This document shows, one piece after another, positions 43,979 through 52,614 of a stretch of DNA of 64,000 nucleotides (its first letter is position 1; each line of letters opens with the position of its first letter). The translations under genes were made by a program, and so were the position numbers. The DNA is from Polaromonas sp. (GTDB taxonomy: Bacteria > Pseudomonadota > Gammaproteobacteria > Burkholderiales > Burkholderiaceae_C): assembly GCF_012927485.1 (NCBI RefSeq), contig NZ_JABBPC010000035.1:62001-126000 (forward strand). The letters run 5' to 3'. Below the pieces are notes generated by a model. The model saw only the letters and a program-made list of their open reading frames with translations. It had not been told where the DNA came from and made no database searches.

Positions 43979-45166
43979 TTAGGCAAGATTCCGCGTCGCC
44001 ACCAACCCGTGCATGAAGGCTTGGCAACGCGCCAATTGCTCAAGGCTCACAAATTCATCCGGCTGGTGGGCCTGGTTAATGCTGCCCGGGCCGCACACCA
44101 CAGTGGGAATGCCGGCGCTTTGAAATAATCCCGCCTCTGTGCCAAACGCCACCAGCGTGGTGTGGTCGGCCCCCGCGAGGCGTTGCGCCAACTGGCTCAC
44201 GGCATCCTTCGATGAACCCAGAAAAGCGGGTACTTCACAAAGCGTTTCAAAGCTGAATCCCGATTCTGGCGCTATCTTTTTCATGGCTGGTTGTGTGCGT
44301 TCAGCAAAGGCCAGGACCTCTTTTTGCATTGAAAGGGCGTCGGCGTTCGGCAGATTGCGGAATTCATAGCGGAACTCAGCGTCGCGCGGCACCACGTTGT
44401 CGGCGATGCCGCCATGGAATTGCCCGACGCTGGCCGTGCTGAAGGGAACATCAAACCCTTCGTAGCGGGGTTCGTTGGCCTCAAAGCCTTCGGCCATGTC
44501 GCGTAACTTGCCTATGACGCGCGCTGCCATCTCGATCGCATTGACCGATTGCGGGGTGAGCGACGAGTGCGCCTCTTTGCCGCGCACACAGCATTTGTAG
44601 CGATACACGCCTTTGTGGGCGGTGGCGGGCAGCATGCTGGTGGGCTCACCCACGATGCAGGCCAGTGGTGCAATACCCGCATCCTTCAGGTCCGCAATCA
44701 GCTCCTTCACGCCCATGCAACCGACTTCTTCGTCGTAGCTCAAGGCCAAATGAACCGCAAAAGGCGCTGCGCTGTTTAGAAAATCAGCGGCGTGCGCCAA
44801 CGCCATGCCGATAAACCCTTTCATGTCGCAGCTGCCGCGCCCGTACAGCTTGCCGTCCCGGACGATGGCCGACAGGGGATCGAGTGTCCAGTCTTGCCCA
44901 TCCCAAGGCACCGTATCGGTATGCCCCGAGAGAATGACGCCCGCTGATTTGCCTTCGCCCAAAGTCGCAAACAGATTGGCTTTGGTTTTGTCAGCGTTGG
45001 TGGTGATACGGCTGGCTACTCCAAGGTGCTGAAGCTCGTCGCGCACGAAATGGATCAGCGCCAGGTTGGAGTTGTGGCTGACCGTGTTCATCCGCACCAG
45101 CGTTTGAATCAGTTGCAGCGCACGCTGAGAAACTTGCGGGAGGGGAGAGGGGAATGCTAGAGCCAT
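43979..45166 (-). CDS. argE: Acetylornithine deacetylase
   Basis: A 395-residue M20-family metallohydrolase of arginine biosynthesis that removes acetyl from N-acetylornithine. Zinc-site motifs are SGHTDTVPWDGQDWTLDPLS, the GRGSCDMKGFIGMALA block and SYDEEVGCMGV (catalytic Glu pair), with the late HQPDEFV. FGTEAGLFQSAGIPTVVCGPG also matches ArgE. DapE is close, but the CGPGSINQAHQPDE stretch supports ArgE. It is divergent from the UbiA-type gene. Confidence 0.9.
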   Translation of the reverse strand: MALAFPSPLPQVSQRALQLIQTLVRMNTVSHNSNLALIHFVRDELQHLGVASRITTNADKTKANLFATLGEGKSAGVILSGHTDTVPWDGQDWTLDPLSAIVRDGKLYGRGSCDMKGFIGMALAHAADFLNSAAPFAVHLALSYDEEVGCMGVKELIADLKDAGIAPLACIVGEPTSMLPATAHKGVYRYKCCVRGKEAHSSLTPQSVNAIEMAARVIGKLRDMAEGFEANEPRYEGFDVPFSTASVGQFHGGIADNVVPRDAEFRYEFRNLPNADALSMQKEVLAFAERTQPAMKKIAPESGFSFETLCEVPAFLGSSKDAVSQLAQRLAGADHTTLVAFGTEAGLFQSAGIPTVVCGPGSINQAHQPDEFVSLEQLARCQAFMHGLVATRNLA

Positions 45167-45262
45167 GGTGTTATTTTGGCTCGGTTCGGGAATTTCTGTC
45201 GGGAGCGCAGTCAGTTATGCTTCAACGTTGCATTCAGACCGAATGCTCTCCCTACTCTCTTG

Positions 45263-46138
45263 ATGCTTTCATTGCCTCCGTTCTTGCTCGCGTTGATCCG
45301 GCTAATCCAGTTGATGCGGCCGCACCAGTGGCTGAAGAACGCGTTTGTATTTGCGGGCCTGGTGTTCAGCCAGTCCTTGCACGATGGGCCGCTGGTACTG
45401 CGTGTTTTTTATACCTTTGCCGCGTTTTGTTGCTTCTCCAGCATGGTGTACATCCTTAATGACTGGTACGACCGCGACAGTGACGCGTTGCACCCCACCA
45501 AACGCAACCGACCTTTAGCCAGCGGAGCGGTATCGGCGCCGGCGGCCTTGATTTTGGCCGGATTGCTGCTGGTTGCAGGCGTCTTGCTGGCCGCGAACAA
45601 TGCTATTTTGCTGGGGTTGCTGGGCGCCTATGCATTGATCAACGTGGCCTATTCCTGGCGGCTCAAACAGGTGCCGGTAGTCGATGTGTCAATTATTGCG
45701 GCGGGATTTATGCTTCGGTTGTTGGCAGGCACTTTGGCCGTCGGGATTCCGCCTTCGCGTTGGCTATTGCTCACCGGGATTTTCTTGACGCTGTTCCTCG
45801 GCTTTTGCAAACGCAAGGCCGAGAGTTTTCAAGACGAGGCCAGCCAACGCGCTGTGCTGGCGCACTACCCGGCCGCGCTGCTCGACACTTTCATCGCCGT
45901 GACCATGACCGCCACGCTGACGACCTACAGCTTGTTTGCGACCACCCCGGAGGCGCAGCTTCAACATGGTGAGCGCCTGCTCTACACCGTACCTGTGGTG
46001 ATTTTTGGCATGCTGCGCTACACCTACCAGGTGCATAGCGGGCGCGGTGAAGACGTGGCGCGGGACCTGGTGCGGGACCCGTGGATTCTGGCAGCCGGCG
46101 CGCTGTGGCTGGCAATCTTTCTGGGTCACTGGCTGTGA
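45263..46138 (+). CDS. UbiA-family prenyltransferase resembling decaprenyl-phosphate phosphoribosyltransferase
   Basis: A 291-residue membrane protein with about eight hydrophobic segments. The first aspartate-rich motif is NDWYDRDSDALHPTKRNRPLASG and the second is YSWRLKQVPVVDVSIIAAG, a pattern typical of DPPR synthase (Rv3806c) rather than of UbiA proper. Such enzymes transfer phosphoribose from PRPP to a polyprenyl phosphate. The start is uncertain: an upstream frame opens at 45176, but the ATG at 45263 gives a family-like length. It overlaps the next gene (GTGA). Confidence 0.85.
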   Translation: MLSLPPFLLALIRLIQLMRPHQWLKNAFVFAGLVFSQSLHDGPLVLRVFYTFAAFCCFSSMVYILNDWYDRDSDALHPTKRNRPLASGAVSAPAALILAGLLLVAGVLLAANNAILLGLLGAYALINVAYSWRLKQVPVVDVSIIAAGFMLRLLAGTLAVGIPPSRWLLLTGIFLTLFLGFCKRKAESFQDEASQRAVLAHYPAALLDTFIAVTMTATLTTYSLFATTPEAQLQHGERLLYTVPVVIFGMLRYTYQVHSGRGEDVARDLVRDPWILAAGALWLAIFLGHWL

Positions 46139-47103
46139 CTCGAAACACCGGGCCGCAAGCGGGCTCTTTTCCAGTCAAGTTGCCGGTCAAGCTGCCGATT
46201 AAAAAACTGTTGCTTGTGCTGGGCCTGGTGGCCACAGCTTACGCGGCGGCGCTGCTGATCTGGGGCGACAGCCCCAAGATCTCGCTGGTCCGCTTATGGT
46301 CTTGGGCCGGCTTGCAGGCGGCCGTCTTGTGCCTGCTTAATTATTTGCTGCGGGGAATCCGCTGGCGCTTGTGGATGGCGCACTATGGGCGCCATTTCGG
46401 CTGGCTCGAAGGCCTTCGCCTGTATCTGGCAGGCTATGCGTTCACGCCCACGCCGGGCAATGTTGGCGAGGCAGTAAGAGGCCTGATGTTGGCGCGCAAC
46501 CCCTTGGGTGCCAGGCAAAGCCTGGCGATCTTCGGTGCCGAGCGCTTGGCCGATCTGCTGTGCCTGCTGCTGCTGTGCCTGCCCGCCGCGGGATGGGCGC
46601 TGGCGCAGAGCGCAATGCAGCCGGCACCCTCCTGGTTAGTCGGGCTGGTCGTGGCCGTGCTACTGGTCGCCGCGATAGTGCTGGGTGGGCTGGCCAAGTA
46701 CCGACGTGTGCTGCTGCAGCGGTTTGCCTGGCTGCAAGAGGCCTGGCATTGCCTGGCCGTGCGTCCGCTGGTCTGGTTCGCGCTGACGCTGAGCGCCTGG
46801 GTCGTGCAGGGAATCGCGGTCTGGTTGATCTGCACCCATATGAGCGTGTCTTTAGGTGTCGCCACAGCGGTGGGCTTTTACGCGGTGGCCATGGTGGCCG
46901 GCGCGTTATCGGCCTTGCCCGCCGGGCTGGGCGGCACCGAGGCCGTCCTCACCGGTTTGCTGGTGGCGCAGAGCGCGACGCCCGGCCAGGCGCTGACCAT
47001 CACCGTACTCGTCCGGCTGCTTACCTTGTGGCTGGCGGTCGCTATCGGGGTGATGGCCTTGCTTTATAGTGCGGCCATTCGCAAAGACATCAGTTTTCGC
47101 TAG
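46135..47103 (+). CDS. Flippase-like membrane protein (LPG-synthase TM region/UPF0104 family)
   Basis: A 322-residue integral membrane protein with about eight helices and the family signature AFTPTPGNVGEAVRGLMLAR; ALSALPAGLGGTEAVLTGLL is the second conserved block. Members are suspected lipid-linked sugar flippases or lysyl transferase membrane parts. The GTG at 46135 overlaps the UbiA stop by four bases, so the two are co-translated. A role in moving a polyprenyl-phospho-pentose across the membrane is inferred from the neighbours only. Confidence 0.85.
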   Translation: MTRNTGPQAGSFPVKLPVKLPIKKLLLVLGLVATAYAAALLIWGDSPKISLVRLWSWAGLQAAVLCLLNYLLRGIRWRLWMAHYGRHFGWLEGLRLYLAGYAFTPTPGNVGEAVRGLMLARNPLGARQSLAIFGAERLADLLCLLLLCLPAAGWALAQSAMQPAPSWLVGLVVAVLLVAAIVLGGLAKYRRVLLQRFAWLQEAWHCLAVRPLVWFALTLSAWVVQGIAVWLICTHMSVSLGVATAVGFYAVAMVAGALSALPAGLGGTEAVLTGLLVAQSATPGQALTITVLVRLLTLWLAVAIGVMALLYSAAIRKDISFR

Positions 47104-47146
47104 ACCCTGCCGACTGCCTTTCAGTTTGCCTTCCCCTCAACTCGCC

Positions 47147-48697
47147 ATGCCCCAGTACCCCGACTCTGTTCGCTCTCCCGCCAATTTTCCCGTCACCCTG
47201 AGCCGATGGCTGCTGGCCGTCGGGCTGGGTTCGCTGCTGTTGAGGTTCTGGATCGCCGTAAGCTTTCCCATTTCTGGCGACGAGGCCTTCTTCTATTGGT
47301 GGGGCGTTTATCCCGACTGGGGCTACTCCGACCATCCGCCGATGGTCGGCTGGCTGATCGCCCTGATGCGGGCCACCCTCGGCGACAGTATCTGGTCCAT
47401 TCGCCTGCCTGCAGTGCTTTTGCCACTGGCGCTGGGGGCTGCGCTTTGGTGGGCGCTCAAGCCCGTAGATCGGACGCGTGCCGCTTGGGCTGTGCTGTTC
47501 TTCTGGTTGGCGCCCCTGAATTGGCTCAATATGCTGATCACCACCGATACGCCGCTGATTTTTTGGTCGGCCTTGTCGGTGGCCGCTTTGCTGCGCGCCG
47601 AACGGCGGGAGCAACTTGACCGAGCCGCGTATGGCCTGTACGCCTTGTCGGGGTTGTTTTTAGGGTGTGCTTTTCTATCGAAGTATTTCTCGGTGGTGCT
47701 CGGGTTGACGTACCTTGTGTACTTTGGGCTGTACCGCCGCCAGCGATTGGCGGGCTTTGCGCTGCTGGTGCTTTGCGCCTTGCCGGGCCCTGCTATCAAC
47801 ATCGCCTACAACGTGACGCACGGGTGGTCGAACATCATGTTCAACTTGTACAACCGCAACGAGGCCGAGTTGTTTGAATGGCGTAAACCGCTGCTCTACA
47901 TTGCCATGATGGCCTACTTGATCACACCTGCCGCAGTGTGGCTGGCTGTGCGCCACCGCAAGGCGATGGTGGCGGCCGCTTCGACTCAGCGGTTGTTGGC
48001 CTGTCTGGTTCTGGTGCCGCTGCTGTTTTTTGCGCTGCTGTCGGCCAAAAAGGTAATCGGCCTGCACTGGGTGCTGTCGTTTTACCCTTTCGGCTTCGCC
48101 TATCTGGCCTTTGCCCTCCCCGCTGAGAAGTTGAAGGTCTGCGCCAATGGGTTGGCCGTGTTTGCCGGACTGCATGTGCTGGTGGTGGCGGGGCTGTATA
48201 TGACCACGCTGGACACTTGGCGCTCGACCAAGCTTTTCCCGCAAATTGTCCGCAGCTATAAAACTGCCGAGATGCTTCAACAGGTCAGCAGCCCGGGCGT
48301 GGTGCTGATGGCCGAGGCTTATACCCCTGCGTCGATTTACGGCTTTGAGCGGCGCCAGTACATGCCGATCTTCGGCGTCGGAAAATTTCACGCGCGGCAA
48401 GATGACATGCTGGTAGATTTTTCGATTTACCAGGGTAAAACCCTGCGCATTATTGTGTCTGATAGCCCGCATCTGGAAGACTTCCAGCCTTATTTTGAGT
48501 CGGTGCGCGTGCTCAGCTTCGCACAGGATGGCGTGCCGTTTTATGCCGTGGAAGGCAAGGGTTTCAAGTACGAGGCCTACCGCGAAGGCGTGCTTGGCGC
48601 TATCTTCAAGCGCTTCTACAACATACCGTCTGCGCTGCCCATGACCGGCTGCCCATTTTGTGAACGCTACTGCGGGCAAGTGCGATGCCCACGGTAG
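47147..48697 (+). CDS. GT39-like (ArnT/PMT superfamily) glycosyltransferase
   Basis: A 516-residue GT-C glycosyltransferase with many membrane segments. The conserved N-terminal acidic motif ISGDEAFFYWWGVYPDWGYS is intact, and a periplasmic soluble C-terminal domain follows the last helix (about residue 390). It should transfer a sugar from a polyprenyl-phosphate donor to a periplasmic acceptor. The frame is open from 47069, within the previous gene; the ATG at 47147 (MPQYPDSV) is chosen. It overlaps the HAD gene by 13 bases. Confidence 0.87.
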   Translation: MPQYPDSVRSPANFPVTLSRWLLAVGLGSLLLRFWIAVSFPISGDEAFFYWWGVYPDWGYSDHPPMVGWLIALMRATLGDSIWSIRLPAVLLPLALGAALWWALKPVDRTRAAWAVLFFWLAPLNWLNMLITTDTPLIFWSALSVAALLRAERREQLDRAAYGLYALSGLFLGCAFLSKYFSVVLGLTYLVYFGLYRRQRLAGFALLVLCALPGPAINIAYNVTHGWSNIMFNLYNRNEAELFEWRKPLLYIAMMAYLITPAAVWLAVRHRKAMVAAASTQRLLACLVLVPLLFFALLSAKKVIGLHWVLSFYPFGFAYLAFALPAEKLKVCANGLAVFAGLHVLVVAGLYMTTLDTWRSTKLFPQIVRSYKTAEMLQQVSSPGVVLMAEAYTPASIYGFERRQYMPIFGVGKFHARQDDMLVDFSIYQGKTLRIIVSDSPHLEDFQPYFESVRVLSFAQDGVPFYAVEGKGFKYEAYREGVLGAIFKRFYNIPSALPMTGCPFCERYCGQVRCPR

Positions 48698-49326
48698 CCG
48701 CATTCGACTTCGATGGCACGCTGACCCGGCGCGACACCTTTACGTCATTTCTGGCGTGCGGCTTGGGGTGGCCGCGGTTTTTGCTGGCCTTGCTGCAGTG
48801 TTTGCCTTGGTTAGCGGGTTACGCCTTGCGCTTGATCGGCAACGACGAGGCCAAGGCGCGCCTGATGCTCGCGACGCTAAGCGGACGAACCACTGCCGAG
48901 ATGGAAGTCTGGACCACGCGCTGGCTGAATCAAGCCTTCCCCGGCCAGTTGCAGGACTGGACCTTGGCACGGCTGGTTTATCACCAGCAGGCGGGTCATT
49001 GCTGTGTTTTGGTGAGCGCCTCGCCCGACATCTACCTTCCGCGCGTAGCCAGTCAATTGGGGTTTGACGGCCTGATTTGCACCGAAATGGAGGTGCAGCA
49101 GGACGGGGAGGGTGGCCGCTTGACGGGGCGCATGCGCACGCCCAATTGTTACGGCGCGCAAAAGGTGCTGCGGCTCAACGCCTGGCTCTCGGAGCGGTTC
49201 GGTGCTGAGTCACTCGGCAGCATGACGCTCTATGCCTATGGCGACACGGCGGGTGACAAACCCATGCTGCGCTTGGCACAACACGCCTGGTACCAGGGGC
49301 AGCCGTGGAAAGATCGTGAATTGTAA
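48685..49326 (+). CDS. HAD-IB family phosphatase
   Basis: A 213-residue HAD hydrolase of the phosphoserine-phosphatase-like IB subclass: nucleophile motif FDFDGTLTRRD, motif II LVSASPDIYLP, and motif IV-like YGDTAGDKPML. It probably dephosphorylates a sugar phosphate; given the upstream DPPR-synthase-like gene, polyprenyl-phospho-phosphoribose is a good candidate substrate. It overlaps the glycosyltransferase end and is the last gene of the four-gene cassette. Confidence 0.88.
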   Translation: MPTVAAFDFDGTLTRRDTFTSFLACGLGWPRFLLALLQCLPWLAGYALRLIGNDEAKARLMLATLSGRTTAEMEVWTTRWLNQAFPGQLQDWTLARLVYHQQAGHCCVLVSASPDIYLPRVASQLGFDGLICTEMEVQQDGEGGRLTGRMRTPNCYGAQKVLRLNAWLSERFGAESLGSMTLYAYGDTAGDKPMLRLAQHAWYQGQPWKDREL

Positions 49327-49377
49327 AAAGGCCGCCCGTCTCTGAGGCTGGGCTGGAGCTATCAGGTGCCCGAAAAT

Positions 49378-50151
49378 TCAGTCTTGCAGTTCGACCTTGG
49401 CCATGTCGACAGCCAGCCTCTCTCTGGCATCCAGTGGCTTGCTGGCTGCCGCCTGCTCATAAAGCTTGGTCGCCTCCCCGATCTTTTTATCGCCTTCCAG
49501 CATGACCATGCCGTTGGCATATTCCATCATGGTAATCGCCGAGCCGGGGTTGAGTTTCAGCGCGTCCTGGTAGAGCGACAGACCGATGTCTTTCTTCGCG
49601 CCATAGGTCATTCCGCCAATCAGCACGCCAACCTTGTCTATTACCTCGGCATGAAAATCGGCCAGTGCAAGATGGGCTTCCGCGTGCTTGGGTGACAGCC
49701 GGATGGTCTGCTCCAATGCATTTTTCACCTTGTTTCCCAAGCCCTGTGCCAGTGCCTTGGCGACGCTGATGCCCTGGCTATAGCGTCCGAGCGCGAATGC
49801 TTGCCAGTACCAGGCATTCGCGTTCTTCGGGTCAGCGACCTGCTGCGCTTCCGCTCGCTTGGCCACTTCCATAAAAAGCTCCAGCCTGGCTTTTTCTCCA
49901 CTCTCCAGGTAGTTGGCATAAATGCAGGTGGCCTTGTTGGCTGCCGTGATGCCGTGACCACCCGCCTTGAGGCCTGCCTCGGCCGCCTTCTGGAACTCGC
50001 CGTTATGAAACAGCACCCAGGCATCCAGCACGGCGGCTTCTTGAGGCAGCGGTTCGCAATCACCTTGGTGCAGTCGCGCCCAGTTCTCTTTGAGGGTGGC
50101 CGTATCAAAGGCATAGTCGCCAGCGTGCGGGAAAGTCGTCCATTGGGTCAT
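49378..50151 (-). CDS. Hypothetical protein with TPR-like repeats
   Basis: A 257-residue alpha-helical protein without signal peptide or membrane segment. TPR-like elements appear as WYWQAFALGRYSQGISVAKA, LEQTIRLSPKHAEAHLALAD and YQDALKLNPGSAITMMEYAN. It could be a scaffold or cofactor of the nearby TetR regulator or phasin system, but no function is assigned. It ends 51 bases before the HAD phosphatase gene end and is transcribed with the TetR gene (43-base gap). Confidence 0.7.
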   Translation of the reverse strand: MTQWTTFPHAGDYAFDTATLKENWARLHQGDCEPLPQEAAVLDAWVLFHNGEFQKAAEAGLKAGGHGITAANKATCIYANYLESGEKARLELFMEVAKRAEAQQVADPKNANAWYWQAFALGRYSQGISVAKALAQGLGNKVKNALEQTIRLSPKHAEAHLALADFHAEVIDKVGVLIGGMTYGAKKDIGLSLYQDALKLNPGSAITMMEYANGMVMLEGDKKIGEATKLYEQAAASKPLDARERLAVDMAKVELQD

Positions 50152-50193
50152 GTGTCGTCTCCTTGGGATTTTTTTATTGATATTGCGGATAAA

Positions 50194-50865
50194 TCATGGT
50201 GCATTAGTGACTGTGCCGCAGTAGGCCCCTACCAAAGCCTGCAAATGCGCGCGCTGACTGTCTTCCAGATAAGGAATCAGCAAATTCAGGACGTGATGCG
50301 CACCTCGCAGCAGCGCAGCTTGGGCGTTGCCGGGCTCCAGTGCATTGCGCGGATCGCGCACGTATTCAAAGCTTAACCAGAATGTGAGCACTACGACCAT
50401 GCTGGTAGCGGTGGCATCCACTTCGCGCAAATCAATGTTCATGGCGCCAGCGCGGCTCATTCCGTCCAGCAGGGCCTTGACGGCACGTGTTTTATTTTTC
50501 AATATCGACTGGAAATGGGTTTCCAATCGCCGATTTTTGCTTAATAAATCATTCAGATCGCGGTACAAAAAACGGTATTGCCAGATCAGTTCACACAGCG
50601 TGTGCATGAAAAACCAGGCGTCTTCGACGTTTCGCACACCGTCGCTGGCGTTGAGCAGCTCGCTCAGGGCGCTCTCGTAGCGGTCGAACAGAGAGTTGAT
50701 CAACTCCTCTTTGGCGGGATAGTGGTAGTAAAGGTTTCCGGGGCTTATGCCGAGTTCGGCGGAGATCAGCGTGGTCGAGACATTGGGTTCGCCAAAGCGG
50801 TTGAACAGGTTAAGCGTCACCTCCAGAATCCGCTCTGCAGTGCGGCGCGGCGCTTTTTTCGCCAT
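50194..50865 (-). CDS. TetR-family transcriptional regulator
   Basis: A 223-residue repressor with a clear TetR helix-turn-helix: AERILEVTLNLFNRFGEPNV followed by STTLISAELGISPGNLYYHY. The C-terminal domain carries AWFFMHTLCELIWQYRFLYR. The family (PhaR-unrelated, often called TetR/AcrR) is common next to phasins in Burkholderiales. It is upstream of the TPR-like gene on the same strand. Confidence 0.88.
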   Translation of the reverse strand: MAKKAPRRTAERILEVTLNLFNRFGEPNVSTTLISAELGISPGNLYYHYPAKEELINSLFDRYESALSELLNASDGVRNVEDAWFFMHTLCELIWQYRFLYRDLNDLLSKNRRLETHFQSILKNKTRAVKALLDGMSRAGAMNIDLREVDATATSMVVVLTFWLSFEYVRDPRNALEPGNAQAALLRGAHHVLNLLIPYLEDSQRAHLQALVGAYCGTVTNAP

Positions 50866-50965
50866 AGTGGTCTCCCCGGTGTTGTGCCCTACTCTAACCT
50901 AGCGCGGCGGGAGTGGAACGGGGGAGCTCATAATCCGGCGCGAAGACCCATGCAATGGGGATGAG

Positions 50966-50991
50966 AAAAAAAAGGACAGATTGTCCTTTTT
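50966..50991. terminator. Bidirectional intrinsic terminator next to the phasin gene
   Basis: AAAAAGGACA (50969-50978) pairs perfectly with TGTCCTTTTT (50982-50991) around a GAT loop, and T-runs flank both sides when read on either strand. It is located 13 bases downstream of the phasin stop on the minus strand, so it mainly ends that transcript. Confidence 0.85.
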
Positions 50992-51003
50992 AAAACGGCG
51001 CAG

Positions 51004-51534
51004 TCAGGGCGATTTGCGTGCGGCCGGCCGCTTGGTGGTCGCTGGCCTGGTTGCCGGATCGGCTACGTTGTTAGCTGCCGGTTTTACAGTTGTTTTGCCT
51101 GCAGCTTTTGCTGCTGGGCCTTGCGTGCGCATAGTCCGCACGTGCTTGCTGAGTTCATCCACGCGCGCTGCCAAGGCGTCTACTTCTTTAACAGACGGCA
51201 CGCCGAGTTTGCTTAGCGCCTTGGCCACACGGTTTTCAAAGATATTCTCCAGCTTGTCCCATTGCTGGCCCGCTTTGGACTGAAGGTCGGTCGCCATGGT
51301 GGTCATTTTGATGGTGGCTTCAGAAATCTTTTCTCCGGTAACCGACTGCGTCTTGCGCTGGATGGAGAGGCCTTCCTTGACCAGTGCTTCAAACATTTTT
51401 CCGCCTTCTTCCTGTGCCTTCGAAAAAGCGCCCAGGCCAGCCAGCCAGATTTGTTGTGCAGACTCTTTTACAGCACTCGACAATTGCGGTCCCGATTTTT
51501 TGTCAGCGCTCATTTTTTCCAGTTTCTTGACCAT
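51004..51534 (-). CDS. Phasin family protein (PhaF/PhaI-like)
   Basis: A 176-residue PHA granule-associated protein. The start MVKKLEKMSADKKSGPQLSS is followed by amphipathic helices (IWLAGLGAFSKAQEEGGKMF and SEATIKMTTMATDLQSKAG), the usual phasin surface-binding region, then a leucine/coiled segment VDALAARVDELSKHV and an Ala/Lys/Pro/Thr-rich tail resembling the DNA-binding tail of PhaF. It is likely to coat granules and possibly attach them to DNA. The ATG at 51534 is chosen over an upstream one at 51591. Confidence 0.88.
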   Translation of the reverse strand: MVKKLEKMSADKKSGPQLSSAVKESAQQIWLAGLGAFSKAQEEGGKMFEALVKEGLSIQRKTQSVTGEKISEATIKMTTMATDLQSKAGQQWDKLENIFENRVAKALSKLGVPSVKEVDALAARVDELSKHVRTMRTQGPAAKAAGKTTVKPAANNVADPATRPATTKRPAARKSP

Positions 51535-51809
51535 AGCGGACTCCGAACAGATTAGGGTTGTGGAATATTGCGCAGGCATGGTGCCACGCACGCCCAGGAA
51601 ATATAAGCGTTGGCCGTACCCGCGTGTAGGTGTTGAATTCTAGAAATATGGCCTGTAGTTGCATAAGCCTGCAATTACTAAACCAAGGCGGATTGCCGCC
51701 GGTCGGGTAGGCCCGCGGCCTCCGATACGCATTGGATGATGCGAAGACTTCCTGTCTGACGTGGCAAGTCTGGGTACTCGCCACGGGTTCTTCGCAAAGT
51801 CGTCGGTCT

Positions 51810-52145
51810 TTAAATCAGAAAGTCCTGTTTGCTGCTACCGGCAGCGACTTGGGCGACTAACCAGCCGGGGGTCTTACCGCGACCGGTCCATGTTTTCCCG
51901 CTGGCGGGATCCTTGTATTTTGGCGCGACCGTGACGCGTCTGTCGCCCGATGCGCGTTTGGCAGACGTTTTCCCCAAAAAGCCTAATTCAGAGGCGGTCA
52001 GGCCGTGGGTTTTGATTAACTCCCTGGCGGCGACAATTCCTTGTGCTCGTTCATTGTTGCGCTCTACATCCAGTTGTTTTCGGAGTTCATTTACCTTGGC
52101 TTCGGCTTCATTAAATCGCTGCTGCAATTCACTAAAATTTGACAT
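51810..52145 (-). CDS. H-NS family histone-like nucleoid protein
   Basis: A 111-residue H-NS protein. The N-terminal coiled coil (LQQRFNEAEAKVNELRKQLD) mediates oligomerisation and the C-terminal DNA-binding domain is KYKDPASGKTWTGRGKTPGW, with the TGRGK(T)P hook. The Lys-rich linker is present. H-NS proteins silence A+T-rich, often horizontally acquired, DNA; the A+T-rich sequence 52146-52614 directly upstream and the polysaccharide locus beyond are likely targets. Confidence 0.92.
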   Translation of the reverse strand: MSNFSELQQRFNEAEAKVNELRKQLDVERNNERAQGIVAARELIKTHGLTASELGFLGKTSAKRASGDRRVTVAPKYKDPASGKTWTGRGKTPGWLVAQVAAGSSKQDFLI

Positions 52146-52614
52146 AAATAGACTTTTCTTAAAAAAATGCGATGGAATTTGTTTGTAAAAAAACTAAATT
52201 AATACTTAAACGGTGAATAATTGTATGTGAGCAAGTGTTTTTTGTCTCATGCCCCGCGTGAAGGATTTCTGGTTTTGGGATTTTTTTCTTGCCCGTGCAA
52301 AAAATATTAGACGCGAAAGCGGATGTTGTCACGTGTCAAATGGGTGTCCAATGACTCTTGCGGTTGAGAATCGCTACTTTATACGCCCTTATTTGGTTAT
52401 AAATTAAATCTCGTGCCGTTACCTTCATGACATTAATCAAGTCCGATTGCAATAGGGTTTTCATAGGCTATTGTTATAAGTTGTAATTTTTGAAACAAGT
52501 GTTAAATACAACGATAGGGCCCATTTATTATTTCAATTCTTTGTATATCGTTAAGTTATTGCAAGCCTTCCTTTTTCCAATTCACGTAACCCGGACTATG
52601 TAAATAAAGTGCTT
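52146..52614. other. A+T-rich intergenic region between hns and the first wzz-like gene
   Basis: About 470 bases, visibly richer in A and T than the surrounding genes, with no convincing open frame or RNA gene. It should hold the divergent hns and wzz promoters. A candidate promoter near 52447-52475 has TTGCAA and TATTGT separated by 16 bases, but is unproven. Low GC suits H-NS binding. Confidence 0.45.

Noticed and set aside
51503..51784. Minus-strand frame of 93 residues overlapping the phasin start
   Set aside because: Overlaps the phasin gene in another frame and has composition unlike a protein; no motif.
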